From Pedobacter paludis (GTDB taxonomy: Bacteria; Bacteroidota; Bacteroidia; Sphingobacteriales; Sphingobacteriaceae), in contig NZ_QGNY01000002.1 in NCBI RefSeq assembly GCF_003173575.1, positions 744,001 through 808,000 on the forward strand: a stretch of DNA of 64,000 nucleotides, read 5' to 3'. Positions 18,275 to 26,882 of this stretch are shown piece after piece (position 1 is the stretch's first letter; every line of letters begins with the position of its first letter). The position numbers and the translations under genes are program-made. The notes under the pieces are model-generated. The model saw only the letters and a program-made list of their open reading frames with translations. It ran no database searches and was not told the DNA's origin.

Positions 18275-18310
18275 TAATAAAAATATATGCTGAATTCCAT
18301 TCAGCGTTTG

Positions 18311-18342
18311 AATCCTCGTTAAAATTTAACGGGGATTTTTTG
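18311..18342 (+). terminator. Intrinsic terminator of the M1 peptidase transcript
   Basis: Arms AATCCTCGTTAAA (18311-18323) and TTTAACGGGGATT (18325-18337) pair with one G-T mismatch and run into a T-tract, 36 bases after the peptidase stop. Confidence 0.75.
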
Positions 18343-18343
18343 T

Positions 18344-18388
18344 TTAACCTAGTAAATCGAAAGTTTAACTTTTGATTTACTAGGTTAA
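18344..18388. repeat. 45-base near-perfect hairpin between convergent genes
   Basis: TTAACCTAGTAAATC (18344-18358) is exactly complementary to GATTTACTAGGTTAA (18374-18388), and the 15-base interior pairs again (AAAGT with ACTTT). It lies between the convergent M1 peptidase and AAA_14 ATPase genes, so a bidirectional termination role or a palindromic repeat element are both possible. Confidence 0.6.
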
Positions 18389-18446
18389 TGCTTGTTTAAA
18401 GCCTACAAGGCATATATGTTTATGTATAAAGCATTATCTGAAATTA

Positions 18447-19604
18447 TTATATAGATATATCCTGCCAAGACAATACTTTATATTTACTTCTATTTTGGCT
18501 CTTTTGACCTCCATAAATTAACGTCTTTTTTACTGCAGATGGCAGGGCTAATTCTTCGAAACGATCCAATTGTTTAAACAATATAGGAGAAATTGTTTCT
18601 GTCGCCTTTACTTCAAAAATGTCAAATACTCCATTTCTTTTCGTTAAAATATTTACCTCGTTTGAATTGCTATCCTGCCAGAAATAATAGTCTAAATGTA
18701 AATATTGGTGATAATTTTTCTTTTGAAACTCTGCCAATATTAGGTTTTCGAATAAATTACCTTTTAACCTATTTGTATTTATCTCCTCAACAGATCTTAT
18801 TCCTAATAAATGACTTAATAATCCCGTATCGTAAAAGTATAATTTTGGACTTTTTACTAATCGTTTGTTAAAATTTTCATGATATGGCTGTAATAAAAAA
18901 ACGAGGTAACTGCTTTCCAATATTGATAACCATGCTTTTGCTGTAGGTTGCGAAATGTTACAATCATTAGCCAATCCGCTTATATTTAATAATTGCCCTA
19001 CTCGCCCTGCACATAAACCTATGAATGTGCGGAAGGTAGTTAGATCCCTTACGTTTAATAATTCGGTAACATCTTTTTCTACATAGGTTTGAAGGTAATT
19101 GGCATAATATATATTCGGATCTATTTCTCTGTCGAAAATTGCTGGGTAAAATCCTTGAAATATTGCTTTTTGATAAGTCTCTGCTAATAAATCAGCTGTT
19201 TTCAGCTCCTCAAAATCTAAAGGTAATAATTTGAACAAAGCCACTCTTCCGGCAAGTGTTTGGGTAATGCTATTTAAAAGATGAAAATTTTGAGATCCTG
19301 ATAAAATATATTGCCCCATAATTTTACTTTCATCTACTTTGGTTTGTATGTAAGAGAAAAGCTCGGGTACTCTTTGTACTTCATCTAAAATTACTTTTTC
19401 AGCATATTCGTTCAAAAATCCATGAGGGTCGTCGCTGGCGAAAGATCTTATATCTGGATTTTCAAGAGAAACATATCTATAATCCTTAAATAGTTCCTTA
19501 AGCATGGTTGTCTTGCCCGATTGCCTTGGCCCAGTAACTGCCAATATCGGGAATTTTGATTGTTGCGACTTAATTATACTTTCAATTTGCCTATTAACAA
19601 ACAT
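18447..19604 (-). CDS. AAA_14/DUF4143 ATPase
   Basis: A 385-residue ATPase of the AAA_14 plus DUF4143 type. VTGPRQSGKTTML is the Walker A loop, AEKVILDEVQRVPELF is Walker B, and YILSGSQNFHLLNSITQTLAGR is the sensor region. The C-terminal part (about 200-385) has the DUF4143 pattern including FEVKATETISP, a nuclease-like ExK motif. These proteins are common, patchily distributed and of unknown function. The 22-base tandem repeat at 19626-19712 lies directly upstream of the start codon. No partner gene is adjacent. Confidence 0.88.
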   Translation of the reverse strand: MFVNRQIESIIKSQQSKFPILAVTGPRQSGKTTMLKELFKDYRYVSLENPDIRSFASDDPHGFLNEYAEKVILDEVQRVPELFSYIQTKVDESKIMGQYILSGSQNFHLLNSITQTLAGRVALFKLLPLDFEELKTADLLAETYQKAIFQGFYPAIFDREIDPNIYYANYLQTYVEKDVTELLNVRDLTTFRTFIGLCAGRVGQLLNISGLANDCNISQPTAKAWLSILESSYLVFLLQPYHENFNKRLVKSPKLYFYDTGLLSHLLGIRSVEEINTNRLKGNLFENLILAEFQKKNYHQYLHLDYYFWQDSNSNEVNILTKRNGVFDIFEVKATETISPILFKQLDRFEELALPSAVKKTLIYGGQKSQNRSKYKVLSWQDISI

Positions 19605-19625
19605 CTTTTTTTATTCAAATTTAAT

Positions 19626-19712
19626 CTTTATTTTGAAATTACATAGCTTTTATTTTGAATTTACATAACTTTTATTTTGAAATTACATAGCTTTTATTTT
19701 GAATTTACATAA
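19626..19712. repeat. Four tandem 22-base repeats upstream of the AAA_14 ATPase
   Basis: Units at 19626-19646 (21 bases), 19647-19668, 19669-19690 and 19691-19712 share CTTTTATTTTGAA or a one-base variant, then TTACATA. They alternate between an AAATTACATAG and an AATTTACATAA ending, so the array also reads as two 43-44 base dimers. It sits in the divergent region between the ATPase start (19604) and uvrB (19802). Confidence 0.85.
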
Positions 19713-19801
19713 TATCGGTTCATAGCTAAAACTAAAAACCAACTTTCCTGACTTTCCGCTGTTTAGTCTTTGAAGCCAAAATTGTATATTTGAGTTAGAC
19801 A

Positions 19802-21844
19802 ATGAAATTTAAAATCACATCCGAATATCAGCCAACAGGAGATCAACCGAATGCCATAAAACAACTGGTTGATGGCGTAAATGCTGACGAACATTATCAA
19901 ACTTTATTGGGGGTTACAGGTTCTGGAAAAACCTTTACGGTAGCCAATGTAATTGAGCAAACCCAAAAGCCAACATTGATTTTAAGTCACAACAAAACTT
20001 TGGCGGCCCAACTTTACGGAGAGTTCAAAAATTTCTTTCCCGAGAATTCTGTCAATTATTTTGTTTCCTATTACGATTATTATCAGCCAGAAGCCTTTAT
20101 AGCTTCAAGCAATACTTATATAGAAAAAGATTTAAGTATTAACGAAGAAATAGAAAAATTGCGTTTGCGTACCACTTCTTCATTAATGAGTGGTAGAAGA
20201 GATATTATTGTTGTTTCTTCTATTTCGTGTATTTATGGTATGGGAAATCCCGAAGATTTTTCTCGAATGGTTTTCCGTTTTGGTGTTGGATTGAGAATTT
20301 CGAGAAATGCCTTTCTGCACAGTTTGGTAGAGATTTTATACTCAAGAACCACAACCGAGTTTAAGCGTGGAACTTTTAGGGTTAAAGGAGATACCGTTGA
20401 TATTTATCCAGCTTACCTAGATCACGCTTATCGGATTTCTTTCTTTGGAGATGATATCGAAGAGCTCTCGGCAATTGATCCAGTTTCTGGCAAAACCTTA
20501 GAGAAACTGGAAGATATGGCCATTTATCCAGCTAATTTATTCGTAACGCCTAAAGATCGTTTTACGCAATCCATTTGGGGCATTCAAGAAGAACTGGAGA
20601 TTAGAAAAAATCAGTTAATTGCCGATCGGCATTTGCTCGAAGCCAAACGCTTGGAGGAAAGAACCAATTTTGATATCGAAATGATGAAAGAATTGGGTTA
20701 TTGCTCAGGTATCGAAAACTATTCTCGATTCTTTGATGGCAGAAGCCCAGGAATGCGCCCTTTCTGTTTATTGGATTATTTCCCCGAAGATTATTTAATG
20801 GTTATTGATGAAAGCCATGTAACCGTTCCTCAAATTAGAGCCATGTACGGTGGCGATAGGTCAAGAAAATTATCGTTGGTAGAATATGGTTTCCGTTTAC
20901 CTGCGGCGCTAGACAATAGACCCTTAAACTTTAACGAGTTTGAGGCACTTGCGCCACAAACCATTTATGTAAGTGCAACACCTGCAGAATACGAACTCGA
21001 AAAATCGGAAGGTGTGGTGGTTGAGCAGGTGATCCGCCCAACAGGTTTGTTGGACCCCGTTATCGAAATCCGCCCGGCGATTAATCAGGTTGATGATTTG
21101 TTGGATGAAATCGACATTACAATTAAGGATGGTGGACGTATTTTGGTAACCACCTTAACCAAGCGTATGGCCGAGGAATTAACTAAATATTTGGATAGAC
21201 TAAACATTAAAACCAGATACATTCACTCTGAAATTAAAACATTAGAACGTGTAGAGATTCTTCGTGGTTTACGTTTAGGCGAATTTGATGTTTTGGTTGG
21301 AATTAACTTGTTACGAGAAGGTTTGGATTTGCCAGAAGTTACACTTGTTGCCATTTTAGATGCCGATAAAGAAGGCTTTTTGCGTTCAGAAAAATCATTG
21401 ATCCAAACCATTGGTCGTGCGGCTCGGAACGATAAAGGCCGTGTAATTATGTATGCAGATGGAATTACCGAAAGTATGGAAAAAACCATTTCCGAAACCA
21501 ACAGACGGAGAGATATTCAAATTGCTTATAATTTAGAAAATGGCATAACACCTAAAACGGTTGGTAAATCTCGCGAGGCGATATTGGAACAAACTTCAGT
21601 GTTGGATTTCTCTCAAAAAGCAAGCGATAACAAGGCAAGAGCTTATGTAGAAAATGCGGAAATCAGTATTGCAGCCGATCCAATTGTTCAGTATATGGGT
21701 AAGGCAGAATTACAGCGTTCAATTGATGCCACTAAAAAAGACATGCAGAAGGCCGCCAAAGATATGGACTTCTTGCAGGCTGCGAAACTGCGTGATGAAA
21801 TGTTCGCTTTAGAAAAAATGTATAACGAAAAATTCGGAAAATAA
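19802..21844 (+). CDS. uvrB: Excinuclease ABC subunit B
   Basis: DNA-damage recognition helicase of nucleotide excision repair, which loads onto damaged DNA with UvrA and recruits UvrC. The 680-residue protein has Walker A GVTGSGKT at 37-44, the DNA-inserting beta-hairpin YYDYYQPEAF at 90-99, the DESH box at 336-339, and helicase motifs V and VI (GINLLREGLDLPE, QTIGRAARN). A C-terminal UVR domain (KAAKDMDFLQAAKLRDEM) binds UvrC. Length matches the family. No other uvr gene is in the window. TATATTTG lies at 19785-19792, only 9 bases before the ATG. Confidence 0.97.
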   Translation: MKFKITSEYQPTGDQPNAIKQLVDGVNADEHYQTLLGVTGSGKTFTVANVIEQTQKPTLILSHNKTLAAQLYGEFKNFFPENSVNYFVSYYDYYQPEAFIASSNTYIEKDLSINEEIEKLRLRTTSSLMSGRRDIIVVSSISCIYGMGNPEDFSRMVFRFGVGLRISRNAFLHSLVEILYSRTTTEFKRGTFRVKGDTVDIYPAYLDHAYRISFFGDDIEELSAIDPVSGKTLEKLEDMAIYPANLFVTPKDRFTQSIWGIQEELEIRKNQLIADRHLLEAKRLEERTNFDIEMMKELGYCSGIENYSRFFDGRSPGMRPFCLLDYFPEDYLMVIDESHVTVPQIRAMYGGDRSRKLSLVEYGFRLPAALDNRPLNFNEFEALAPQTIYVSATPAEYELEKSEGVVVEQVIRPTGLLDPVIEIRPAINQVDDLLDEIDITIKDGGRILVTTLTKRMAEELTKYLDRLNIKTRYIHSEIKTLERVEILRGLRLGEFDVLVGINLLREGLDLPEVTLVAILDADKEGFLRSEKSLIQTIGRAARNDKGRVIMYADGITESMEKTISETNRRRDIQIAYNLENGITPKTVGKSREAILEQTSVLDFSQKASDNKARAYVENAEISIAADPIVQYMGKAELQRSIDATKKDMQKAAKDMDFLQAAKLRDEMFALEKMYNEKFGK

Positions 21845-21933
21845 AATTTTCATATGGTACTTTTAAGGGTTTCATCGGATATAGGATAAGGAAGCATCAA
21901 TATAGATTGTTTCCGATTCAAACTAATCACAAA

Positions 21934-23220
21934 ATGAAACCCTTAAAACACCTTTTCTTTATCCTATTTCTGTTTGTTGGCTTTATTTCTTTCGGTCAAA
22001 CATCCATTTCTTTACCACTAGCAGGCAATGCGTACAGTTCTATGCATGTAGATGGAAGCAGAACCATCACCAATTTGGGGATTGCCAATTGGAAAAATCC
22101 GAATGAATTTTTTACAGTTTATTTCAGAGTTACTAAGCCGGGTTCGGTGGAGATCTCTATAATAGATAAACCCGTAATTGATGGAAAATCAACCTTAGAG
22201 TTCAGCATCAATAATCAATCGAAGAAAATTGCATTCAATCAATCTAAACCTTTCGACGGTAAAATCGGCGAATGGAAAATTAAGGATACAGGCTATATTG
22301 CTTTAAAAATTACGGGCATCAGCAAAACTCAAAATCAATTTCCTTCTTTTTCTACCTTAAATATTTCTGGAACTGTTTTGGATGGTAAGGTTGCATATGT
22401 AAAGAACAACGAGGGTAATTTTTTCCATTGGGGCAGGAGAGGTCCATCGGTTCATTTAAATTATCTTCAACCAGAAAGTTTAAAGGCCGAATGGTATTAC
22501 AATGAAGTTACAGTTCCGGTTGGGCAAGATATTATGGGTTCTTATTTCATGGCGAATGGTTTTGGCGAAGGTTATTTCGGGATGCAGGTAAATAGCCCTA
22601 CAGAACGTCATATTTTATTTTCGGTATGGAGTCCATTTAGTACCGATGACCCTAAAAGTATTCCAGAATCGCACAAAATTAAAATGCTTAAGAAAGGCGA
22701 AAATGTACATACAGGAGAATTTGGCAATGAAGGTTCTGGCGGACAGAGTTATTTAAATTACATTTGGAAAGCCGGGAATACGTATAAGTTTTTATTGCAC
22801 GGTGTTCCAGATAAACACAGTACAACAACTTATACGGCTTACTTTTTTGCACCAGAAATGGGTAAATGGCAACTAATTGCAAGTTTTAAAAGACCTTTAA
22901 CTCAAACGTATTTAAAAAGATTTCATTCCTTTTTAGAAAATTTTGTTCCAGAGCAAGGCGATAAATCAAGAATGGTTCTCTTTAACAATCAATGGATTTG
23001 CGATGATAAAGGAAATTGGACTGAGTTAAAATCAGCCAGATTTACAACCGATAATACCGGTGCTAAAGGTTACCGAATGGATTATGGCGGAGGAATTGAA
23101 AAAGGATCTTTTTATTTAAAAAACGGTGGGTTTTTTAATGATTTTACAACGCCAAAAATTATTTTGAACAGGACATCAACCGGGAAAAAACCTGAAATAG
23201 ATTTTAGTAAATTGCCATAG
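21934..23220 (+). CDS. Exported DUF5077/DUF3472 protein
   Basis: A 428-residue secreted protein. A TTG at 21907 is in frame but the ATG at 21934 gives a clear signal peptide (MKPLKHLFFILFLFVGFISFGQ). Residues about 30-150 fit DUF5077 (LPLAGNAYSSMHVDGSR opening) and about 160-350 fit DUF3472, with EGYFGMQVNSPTERHILFSVWSPF and GQSYLNYIWKAGNTYKFLLHG. This domain pair is common in Bacteroidota and is suspected to bind or act on carbohydrate, but no activity is established. It stands alone downstream of uvrB. Confidence 0.82.
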   Translation: MKPLKHLFFILFLFVGFISFGQTSISLPLAGNAYSSMHVDGSRTITNLGIANWKNPNEFFTVYFRVTKPGSVEISIIDKPVIDGKSTLEFSINNQSKKIAFNQSKPFDGKIGEWKIKDTGYIALKITGISKTQNQFPSFSTLNISGTVLDGKVAYVKNNEGNFFHWGRRGPSVHLNYLQPESLKAEWYYNEVTVPVGQDIMGSYFMANGFGEGYFGMQVNSPTERHILFSVWSPFSTDDPKSIPESHKIKMLKKGENVHTGEFGNEGSGGQSYLNYIWKAGNTYKFLLHGVPDKHSTTTYTAYFFAPEMGKWQLIASFKRPLTQTYLKRFHSFLENFVPEQGDKSRMVLFNNQWICDDKGNWTELKSARFTTDNTGAKGYRMDYGGGIEKGSFYLKNGGFFNDFTTPKIILNRTSTGKKPEIDFSKLP

Positions 23221-23277
23221 TATTCAAAATAATTATGGAATTTTGATGCTTCTATCATCAGTATTATTACAGCGCAA

Positions 23278-23475
23278 ATGGACGGGCAAAACAGAAAAGA
23301 CATTTATCCAGGATTAGAAGTCGGAATTATCTTGAAGAAAGATCAACGATCGGGAAACATCACTTATGGTGTGGTTAAAGATTTACTTACTTCTTCGGCA
23401 TTTCATTCTCGGGGAATAAAGGTTAGGCTCGAAGATGGTCAGGTAGGCCGTGTTGCTGAGATAATCGAAGACTGA
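23278..23475 (+). CDS. YwbE family protein
   Basis: A 65-residue protein matching the YwbE/DUF2196 family across its length: GQNRKDIYPGLEVGIILKKDQ followed by TYGVVKDLLTSSAFHSRGIKVRLEDG and a GRV ending. It is predicted to be a small KOW-like beta barrel; the function is unknown. Its stop codon overlaps the next ATG (TGATG), suggesting co-translation with the exported protein that follows. Confidence 0.88.
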   Translation: MDGQNRKDIYPGLEVGIILKKDQRSGNITYGVVKDLLTSSAFHSRGIKVRLEDGQVGRVAEIIED

Positions 23476-24008
23476 TGAAACTTAAAGCTTTACTAATCTT
23501 ATTTTTAATTTTTGCCGGCAATGCCTCGGCTCAGATATCAGATGCCTTTAATCGTGATTTGGAAAAGAATCGGGTTATTAAATCTGAAAAGCCTGTAAGA
23601 ATTTGTGCACCATCAAGGGCTGGAGTGCTTGCAAATCCGCCGCTTTATGTAGTTAATGATATTGAAGATTTTAATCCCACTAGCTTTTCAGCAATCAATC
23701 CAAAGGATATAGAATCTATGCAGGTTTTTAAATATTCTGAGGCAAAAGACAAATACGGCGATAAAGCAAAGAATGGTGTAATTTCGGTTACATTAAAGAA
23801 AGGGGTTAAACTTCTTGCTCTTTACAAAGTGTTGGGTAAAATCAAAAAGAGAGATTTAAATTTGCCAATCTACATCAATACTGAGAAATTAATAATTCGA
23901 GAGGGTTTTTACCTATCAGAGAATAAAATTGAAAGCGTAAAAGTGATTGAAAAACCTACAGATAAAATTAAGGAAGAAAGGTACATTCAGATTTTGTTAA
24001 AACCATAA
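23475..24008 (+). CDS. Exported protein with TonB-plug-like segment
   Basis: A 177-residue protein with signal peptide MKLKALLILFLIFAGNASAQ. Residues about 50-115 (LANPPLYVVNDIEDF then INPKDIESMQVFKYSEAKDKYGDKAKNGVISVTLKKG) look like the plug domain of SusC/TonB-dependent receptors and of M56-type BlaR proteins, where PLYVVNGK and INPNDIESIxVLKDxxAxxxYGxxxxNGVIxITTK is conserved. There is no beta barrel, so it is not a receptor. It may be a free-standing plug or a domesticated fragment. It overlaps ywbE by one base. Role unknown. Confidence 0.65.
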   Translation: MKLKALLILFLIFAGNASAQISDAFNRDLEKNRVIKSEKPVRICAPSRAGVLANPPLYVVNDIEDFNPTSFSAINPKDIESMQVFKYSEAKDKYGDKAKNGVISVTLKKGVKLLALYKVLGKIKKRDLNLPIYINTEKLIIREGFYLSENKIESVKVIEKPTDKIKEERYIQILLKP

Positions 24009-24113
24009 GGGGAGGCTTTACGTTAATAATTTGTAATCAAATTGCAATTAAAGATTAAAAAAGTAACAAAATAAAATTACCTACGTCTATATTTGTAGTA
24101 ACATTAAATTAAT

Positions 24114-24362
24114 ATGCCACTAATAAAATTCATTTTCATAACCATATTGGTGCTTTGGTTGCTCAGACTTTTAATCCGTTTGATTCTGCCAATGCTTTTC
24201 AATAATCTGGCAAGTAAAATGCAACAACAGGCAACAGGTCAGCAACAGCAAAGAAGATCGAAACCTGAAGGTTCTATTTCGATAGATTATATGCCTCCAA
24301 GACCAGATCAAGGCAAAACAGATAAACTCGGCGACTTTGTAGATTACGAAGAAGTTAAATAA
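24114..24362 (+). CDS. DUF4834 family small membrane protein
   Basis: An 82-residue protein with one N-terminal membrane helix (about residues 4-27, IKFIFITILVLWLLRLLIR), a Gln-rich stretch (QQQATGQQQQ) and a conserved C-terminal tail with GSISIDYMPP and FVDYEEVK. This matches the Bacteroidota family DUF4834, whose function is not known. It has its own terminator directly downstream. Confidence 0.82.
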   Translation: MPLIKFIFITILVLWLLRLLIRLILPMLFNNLASKMQQQATGQQQQRRSKPEGSISIDYMPPRPDQGKTDKLGDFVDYEEVK

Positions 24363-24370
24363 AAATTTAC

Positions 24371-24398
24371 AACCCTGAACTCGTTTCAGGGTTTTTTG
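24371..24398 (+). terminator. Intrinsic terminator after the DUF4834 gene
   Basis: Perfect 9-base arms AACCCTGAA and TTCAGGGTT enclose a 5-base loop and end in a run of T, 8 bases after the stop codon. Confidence 0.85.
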
Positions 24399-24421
24399 TT
24401 TTATGGCTTTTCTGATTATTG

Positions 24422-24539
24422 ATCGTCATTTCGAACGAGTTTTCCACGAAGAGAAATCTTTGACATATTCAACCGATATTCTCAATACTTCTCTTTAAAA
24501 GATCTCTCTATTTCGCTAAGCTCCAGTCGAGATGACGAT
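24422..24539. repeat. MITE-like element with ATCGTCAT...ATGACGAT ends
   Basis: A 118-base non-coding element bounded by ATCGTCATTTCGA (24422-24434) and TCGAGATGACGAT (24527-24539), terminal inverted repeats matching at 12 of 13 positions. The interior has AGAGAAATCT and GATCTCTC inner arms. The right end (CGCTAAGCTCCAGTCGAGATGACG) recurs nearly unchanged at 46871-46894. It encodes nothing and looks like a dispersed element of Bacteroidota genomes. Confidence 0.7.
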
Positions 24540-24562
24540 AGGTCTCCAAAAAAATTAAAGGT

Positions 24563-25024
24563 CTAAATTGTTTGAGGCTTTTCAGCTTCTAGTTTGATTA
24601 TTTTATTTCTTTTAATCAGCAATTTTTCCAAGTATTTTTTTAAAAATAATCGTTCGGCTAGCCGACCAAAAATTCCAAATGGAGCTTTAAATTCAAAGAA
24701 ATCGATCATTTCAGTTTTTGATCCAATTGATTTAAACTTATGTTGATGTCTGAGCTTCGCAAATGGGCCGTCAATCATCTCATCAATAAATAAATGGGGA
24801 TATTCTAGAACTGTAATTTTATTGGTCATTTTTAAATAAATCCCAAAATGTTTGGCTTTCCAGGTTACAAATTCGTTTAATTCTATTAATCCCGATTGCT
24901 TCCCGCCGATTGCTTTCTCATTAGAATTTCGCATCGATTGCACATGGAGATCTATGCTTCGGGATAAATCGAAGCATTTTCCAATAAATGCATCAATTGT
25001 AGTTTTAATGGTGATGGTTTGCAT
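24563..25024 (-). CDS. SRPBCC-superfamily (START-like) protein
   Basis: A 153-residue soluble protein of the SRPBCC ligand-binding fold: an opening strand MQTITIKTTIDA, GLIELNEFVTWKAKHFGIYLKMTNKI in the middle, FIDEMIDGPFAKLRHQHKF and a long C-terminal helix. Such proteins bind hydrophobic ligands; the ligand here is unknown. It lies 10 bases downstream of the TIGR01777 epimerase, with a DCC protein before it, a recurrent Bacteroidota grouping. It is probably the last gene of that operon. Confidence 0.8.
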   Translation of the reverse strand: MQTITIKTTIDAFIGKCFDLSRSIDLHVQSMRNSNEKAIGGKQSGLIELNEFVTWKAKHFGIYLKMTNKITVLEYPHLFIDEMIDGPFAKLRHQHKFKSIGSKTEMIDFFEFKAPFGIFGRLAERLFLKKYLEKLLIKRNKIIKLEAEKPQTI

Positions 25025-25034
25025 TTTAAGTTTT

Positions 25035-25961
25035 TTAAACCCTTAAGCTCAAAATATCATGAACAGCCTCTTCAAATTTTCCATATTGAAATTGAAAACC
25101 ACCGTTCAATAAGATTGTAGGAACAACCCATCTGCTTTTTAAAATCAGTTCAGTTTCAGTTCCGATTATTCTGGCACCCATTTCCAATAGCCATGCAGGA
25201 GCAGGCAAGCCAAAGCTAATTCCATAAGCTTTTCTAATATTGCTCATTAAAAGCTTGTTTTTGATTACATCTGGAGCAGTACAGTTTAGTACACCTTGTA
25301 TTTCTTCGTGATTAAGCAACCATTCTATACTATTCGCAACATCCTGTTCGTGTACCCAGCTCACCTGTTGCTCGCCGTTTCCTTGTTTTCCACCCATTCC
25401 TAATTTTACAAGCGTAAGTAAGCGGGGAAAAGCGCCGTCGGTTCTACCCATAACAATGCCCATCCTTAAGGCTATTTTCCGCGTTTTAGGCGTTTCACTT
25501 TCAAAAAAACATTTCTCCCAAGCTTTGCAAACGTCAATAGAAAATCCATATCCAACTTCTCCATCTAATTCATTTTGAGGTCTATCTTCCGCATGGCGAT
25601 AAATGGTAGCGGAGGTTATATTGATCCAGAGTTTTGGCGGATTTGCTAAGCCATCAATTACTTTTCCCAACAATTCAGTAGGAAATATTCTTGAATTGAT
25701 AATTTCGCTTTTGTTTCTTTCAGTGTATCTGCAGTTTACATTTTTACCACATAAATTTACGAGCAAGTCTGCACCATTTAATGCTTCTTTCCAAGGCCCA
25801 ATTGTTTTTCCGTCCCAGATTAAAGTCTTGATATTTCCATTTTCGGCTTCAGGTTTTCTTGATAAAATTATAACTTCATTTGCAAGTGCACTAAAATGTT
25901 TGGCTAAAACACCACCTAAATATCCATTACCTCCAGCTAGAACTATTTTTCCGTATTTCAT
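25035..25961 (-). CDS. TIGR01777-family NAD(P)-dependent epimerase/oxidoreductase
   Basis: A 308-residue extended-SDR protein of the TIGR01777 (YfcH-like) group. VLAGGNGYLGGVLAKHF is the Rossmann nucleotide-binding loop, and LWINITSATIYRHA with DRPQNE occupies the active-site region. The C-terminal DUF1731-type segment reads PAPAWLLEMGARIIGTETELILKSRWVVPTILLNGGFQFQY. The substrate is unknown. It sits 4 bases downstream of the DCC protein and 10 bases upstream of the SRPBCC gene, so the three are almost certainly co-transcribed. Confidence 0.9.
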   Translation of the reverse strand: MKYGKIVLAGGNGYLGGVLAKHFSALANEVIILSRKPEAENGNIKTLIWDGKTIGPWKEALNGADLLVNLCGKNVNCRYTERNKSEIINSRIFPTELLGKVIDGLANPPKLWINITSATIYRHAEDRPQNELDGEVGYGFSIDVCKAWEKCFFESETPKTRKIALRMGIVMGRTDGAFPRLLTLVKLGMGGKQGNGEQQVSWVHEQDVANSIEWLLNHEEIQGVLNCTAPDVIKNKLLMSNIRKAYGISFGLPAPAWLLEMGARIIGTETELILKSRWVVPTILLNGGFQFQYGKFEEAVHDILSLRV

Positions 25962-25965
25962 GATT

Positions 25966-26781
25966 TTAAAAGCTTAAAATTAATCCCAAAACAATTAAAC
26001 GATATATTACCCAACTGACACTCATTACCCAGCCAAGCTTTAAAAGCTTACTTCTGCGGATATGTTCTAAAAGCATTAACCCGGCAACAAATAAGAAGTA
26101 AAGCATAAAGAATATTGGATTGAACTCGAAATGCCTTGCAACAAGTAAGGTTGGAATCAACAATAATGAGCCCGCAAAAGAAATGGTCATCATGTTGCCG
26201 AGGTAATCCCATAACTTATCTTTTTTGTAGAAACTTATGATAATTCCTTGAAAAATCATTTGTCCGCCACAGATTAAATACTCTCTGTATTCGCCGCCGA
26301 GTGGAACAAAATCAGTTAACAAATAAGCGTATTTAGTTAAAATAAATGCTGCAGCCAACCAGCTGAATAATAAATAGGCAATACGATAATGGATTTTAAA
26401 GCTTGGCTGTAAAGTGTTTTCCTTAATTTCAGCTGGGATAATTACTTTCCGATTGTAAGAAACAAAAGCATACACTTTGCTCATTATCCAGATAAATGGT
26501 CTAAATCCAAAAAGAGGTTTGAAAATAGGGAACGCATTTCCAATAATTTTAAATAGACTTTGAATACCATAAGTTACTTCTCCGGTTTCGGTATTTACGA
26601 GTGCGATTTCATTTGCCGCTCTTTGCTGATTTACCAAAGGGCAAATTTCTGTAGGCATATTTTGGTAAGCCTCGCGACCGTTATTTGGCAACATCCCAAC
26701 TTTAACAAATGCTTTGGTGTAAACGTAGCACATTGGACATTCATTATCGAACAAAATGATATGGTGATTAAGCGTTTTCAT
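25966..26781 (-). CDS. DCC-family thiol-disulfide protein with membrane domain
   Basis: A 271-residue protein. Its N-terminal part is DCC-like (DUF393): ILFDNECPMCYVYTKAF has a CxxC pair at Cys15 and Cys18, and a NEIALVNTETGEVTYG strand is followed by GFRPFIWIMSKVYAFVSYNR. The C-terminal half (about 130-271) has five hydrophobic segments, an extension beyond the usual 130-residue DCC protein. The CxxC suggests redox or thiol chemistry at the membrane. First gene of a DCC-epimerase-SRPBCC operon lying 101 bases downstream of a GbsR regulator on the same strand. Confidence 0.8.
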   Translation of the reverse strand: MKTLNHHIILFDNECPMCYVYTKAFVKVGMLPNNGREAYQNMPTEICPLVNQQRAANEIALVNTETGEVTYGIQSLFKIIGNAFPIFKPLFGFRPFIWIMSKVYAFVSYNRKVIIPAEIKENTLQPSFKIHYRIAYLLFSWLAAAFILTKYAYLLTDFVPLGGEYREYLICGGQMIFQGIIISFYKKDKLWDYLGNMMTISFAGSLLLIPTLLVARHFEFNPIFFMLYFLFVAGLMLLEHIRRSKLLKLGWVMSVSWVIYRLIVLGLILSF

Positions 26782-26882
26782 ATTATTTTAATTTTTAAAC
26801 TTTCAGTAAAAAATGAAAGAATGGATTTAAAAATAAAGCCATATCATAAAATAGGGCTTAAGTTTTTAACCGTCTTGGTTCT

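Noticed and set aside
26560..26781. Frameshift or fusion in the DCC protein
   Set aside because: The membrane extension is in one continuous frame with consistent codon use, so it is taken as a natural two-domain protein.
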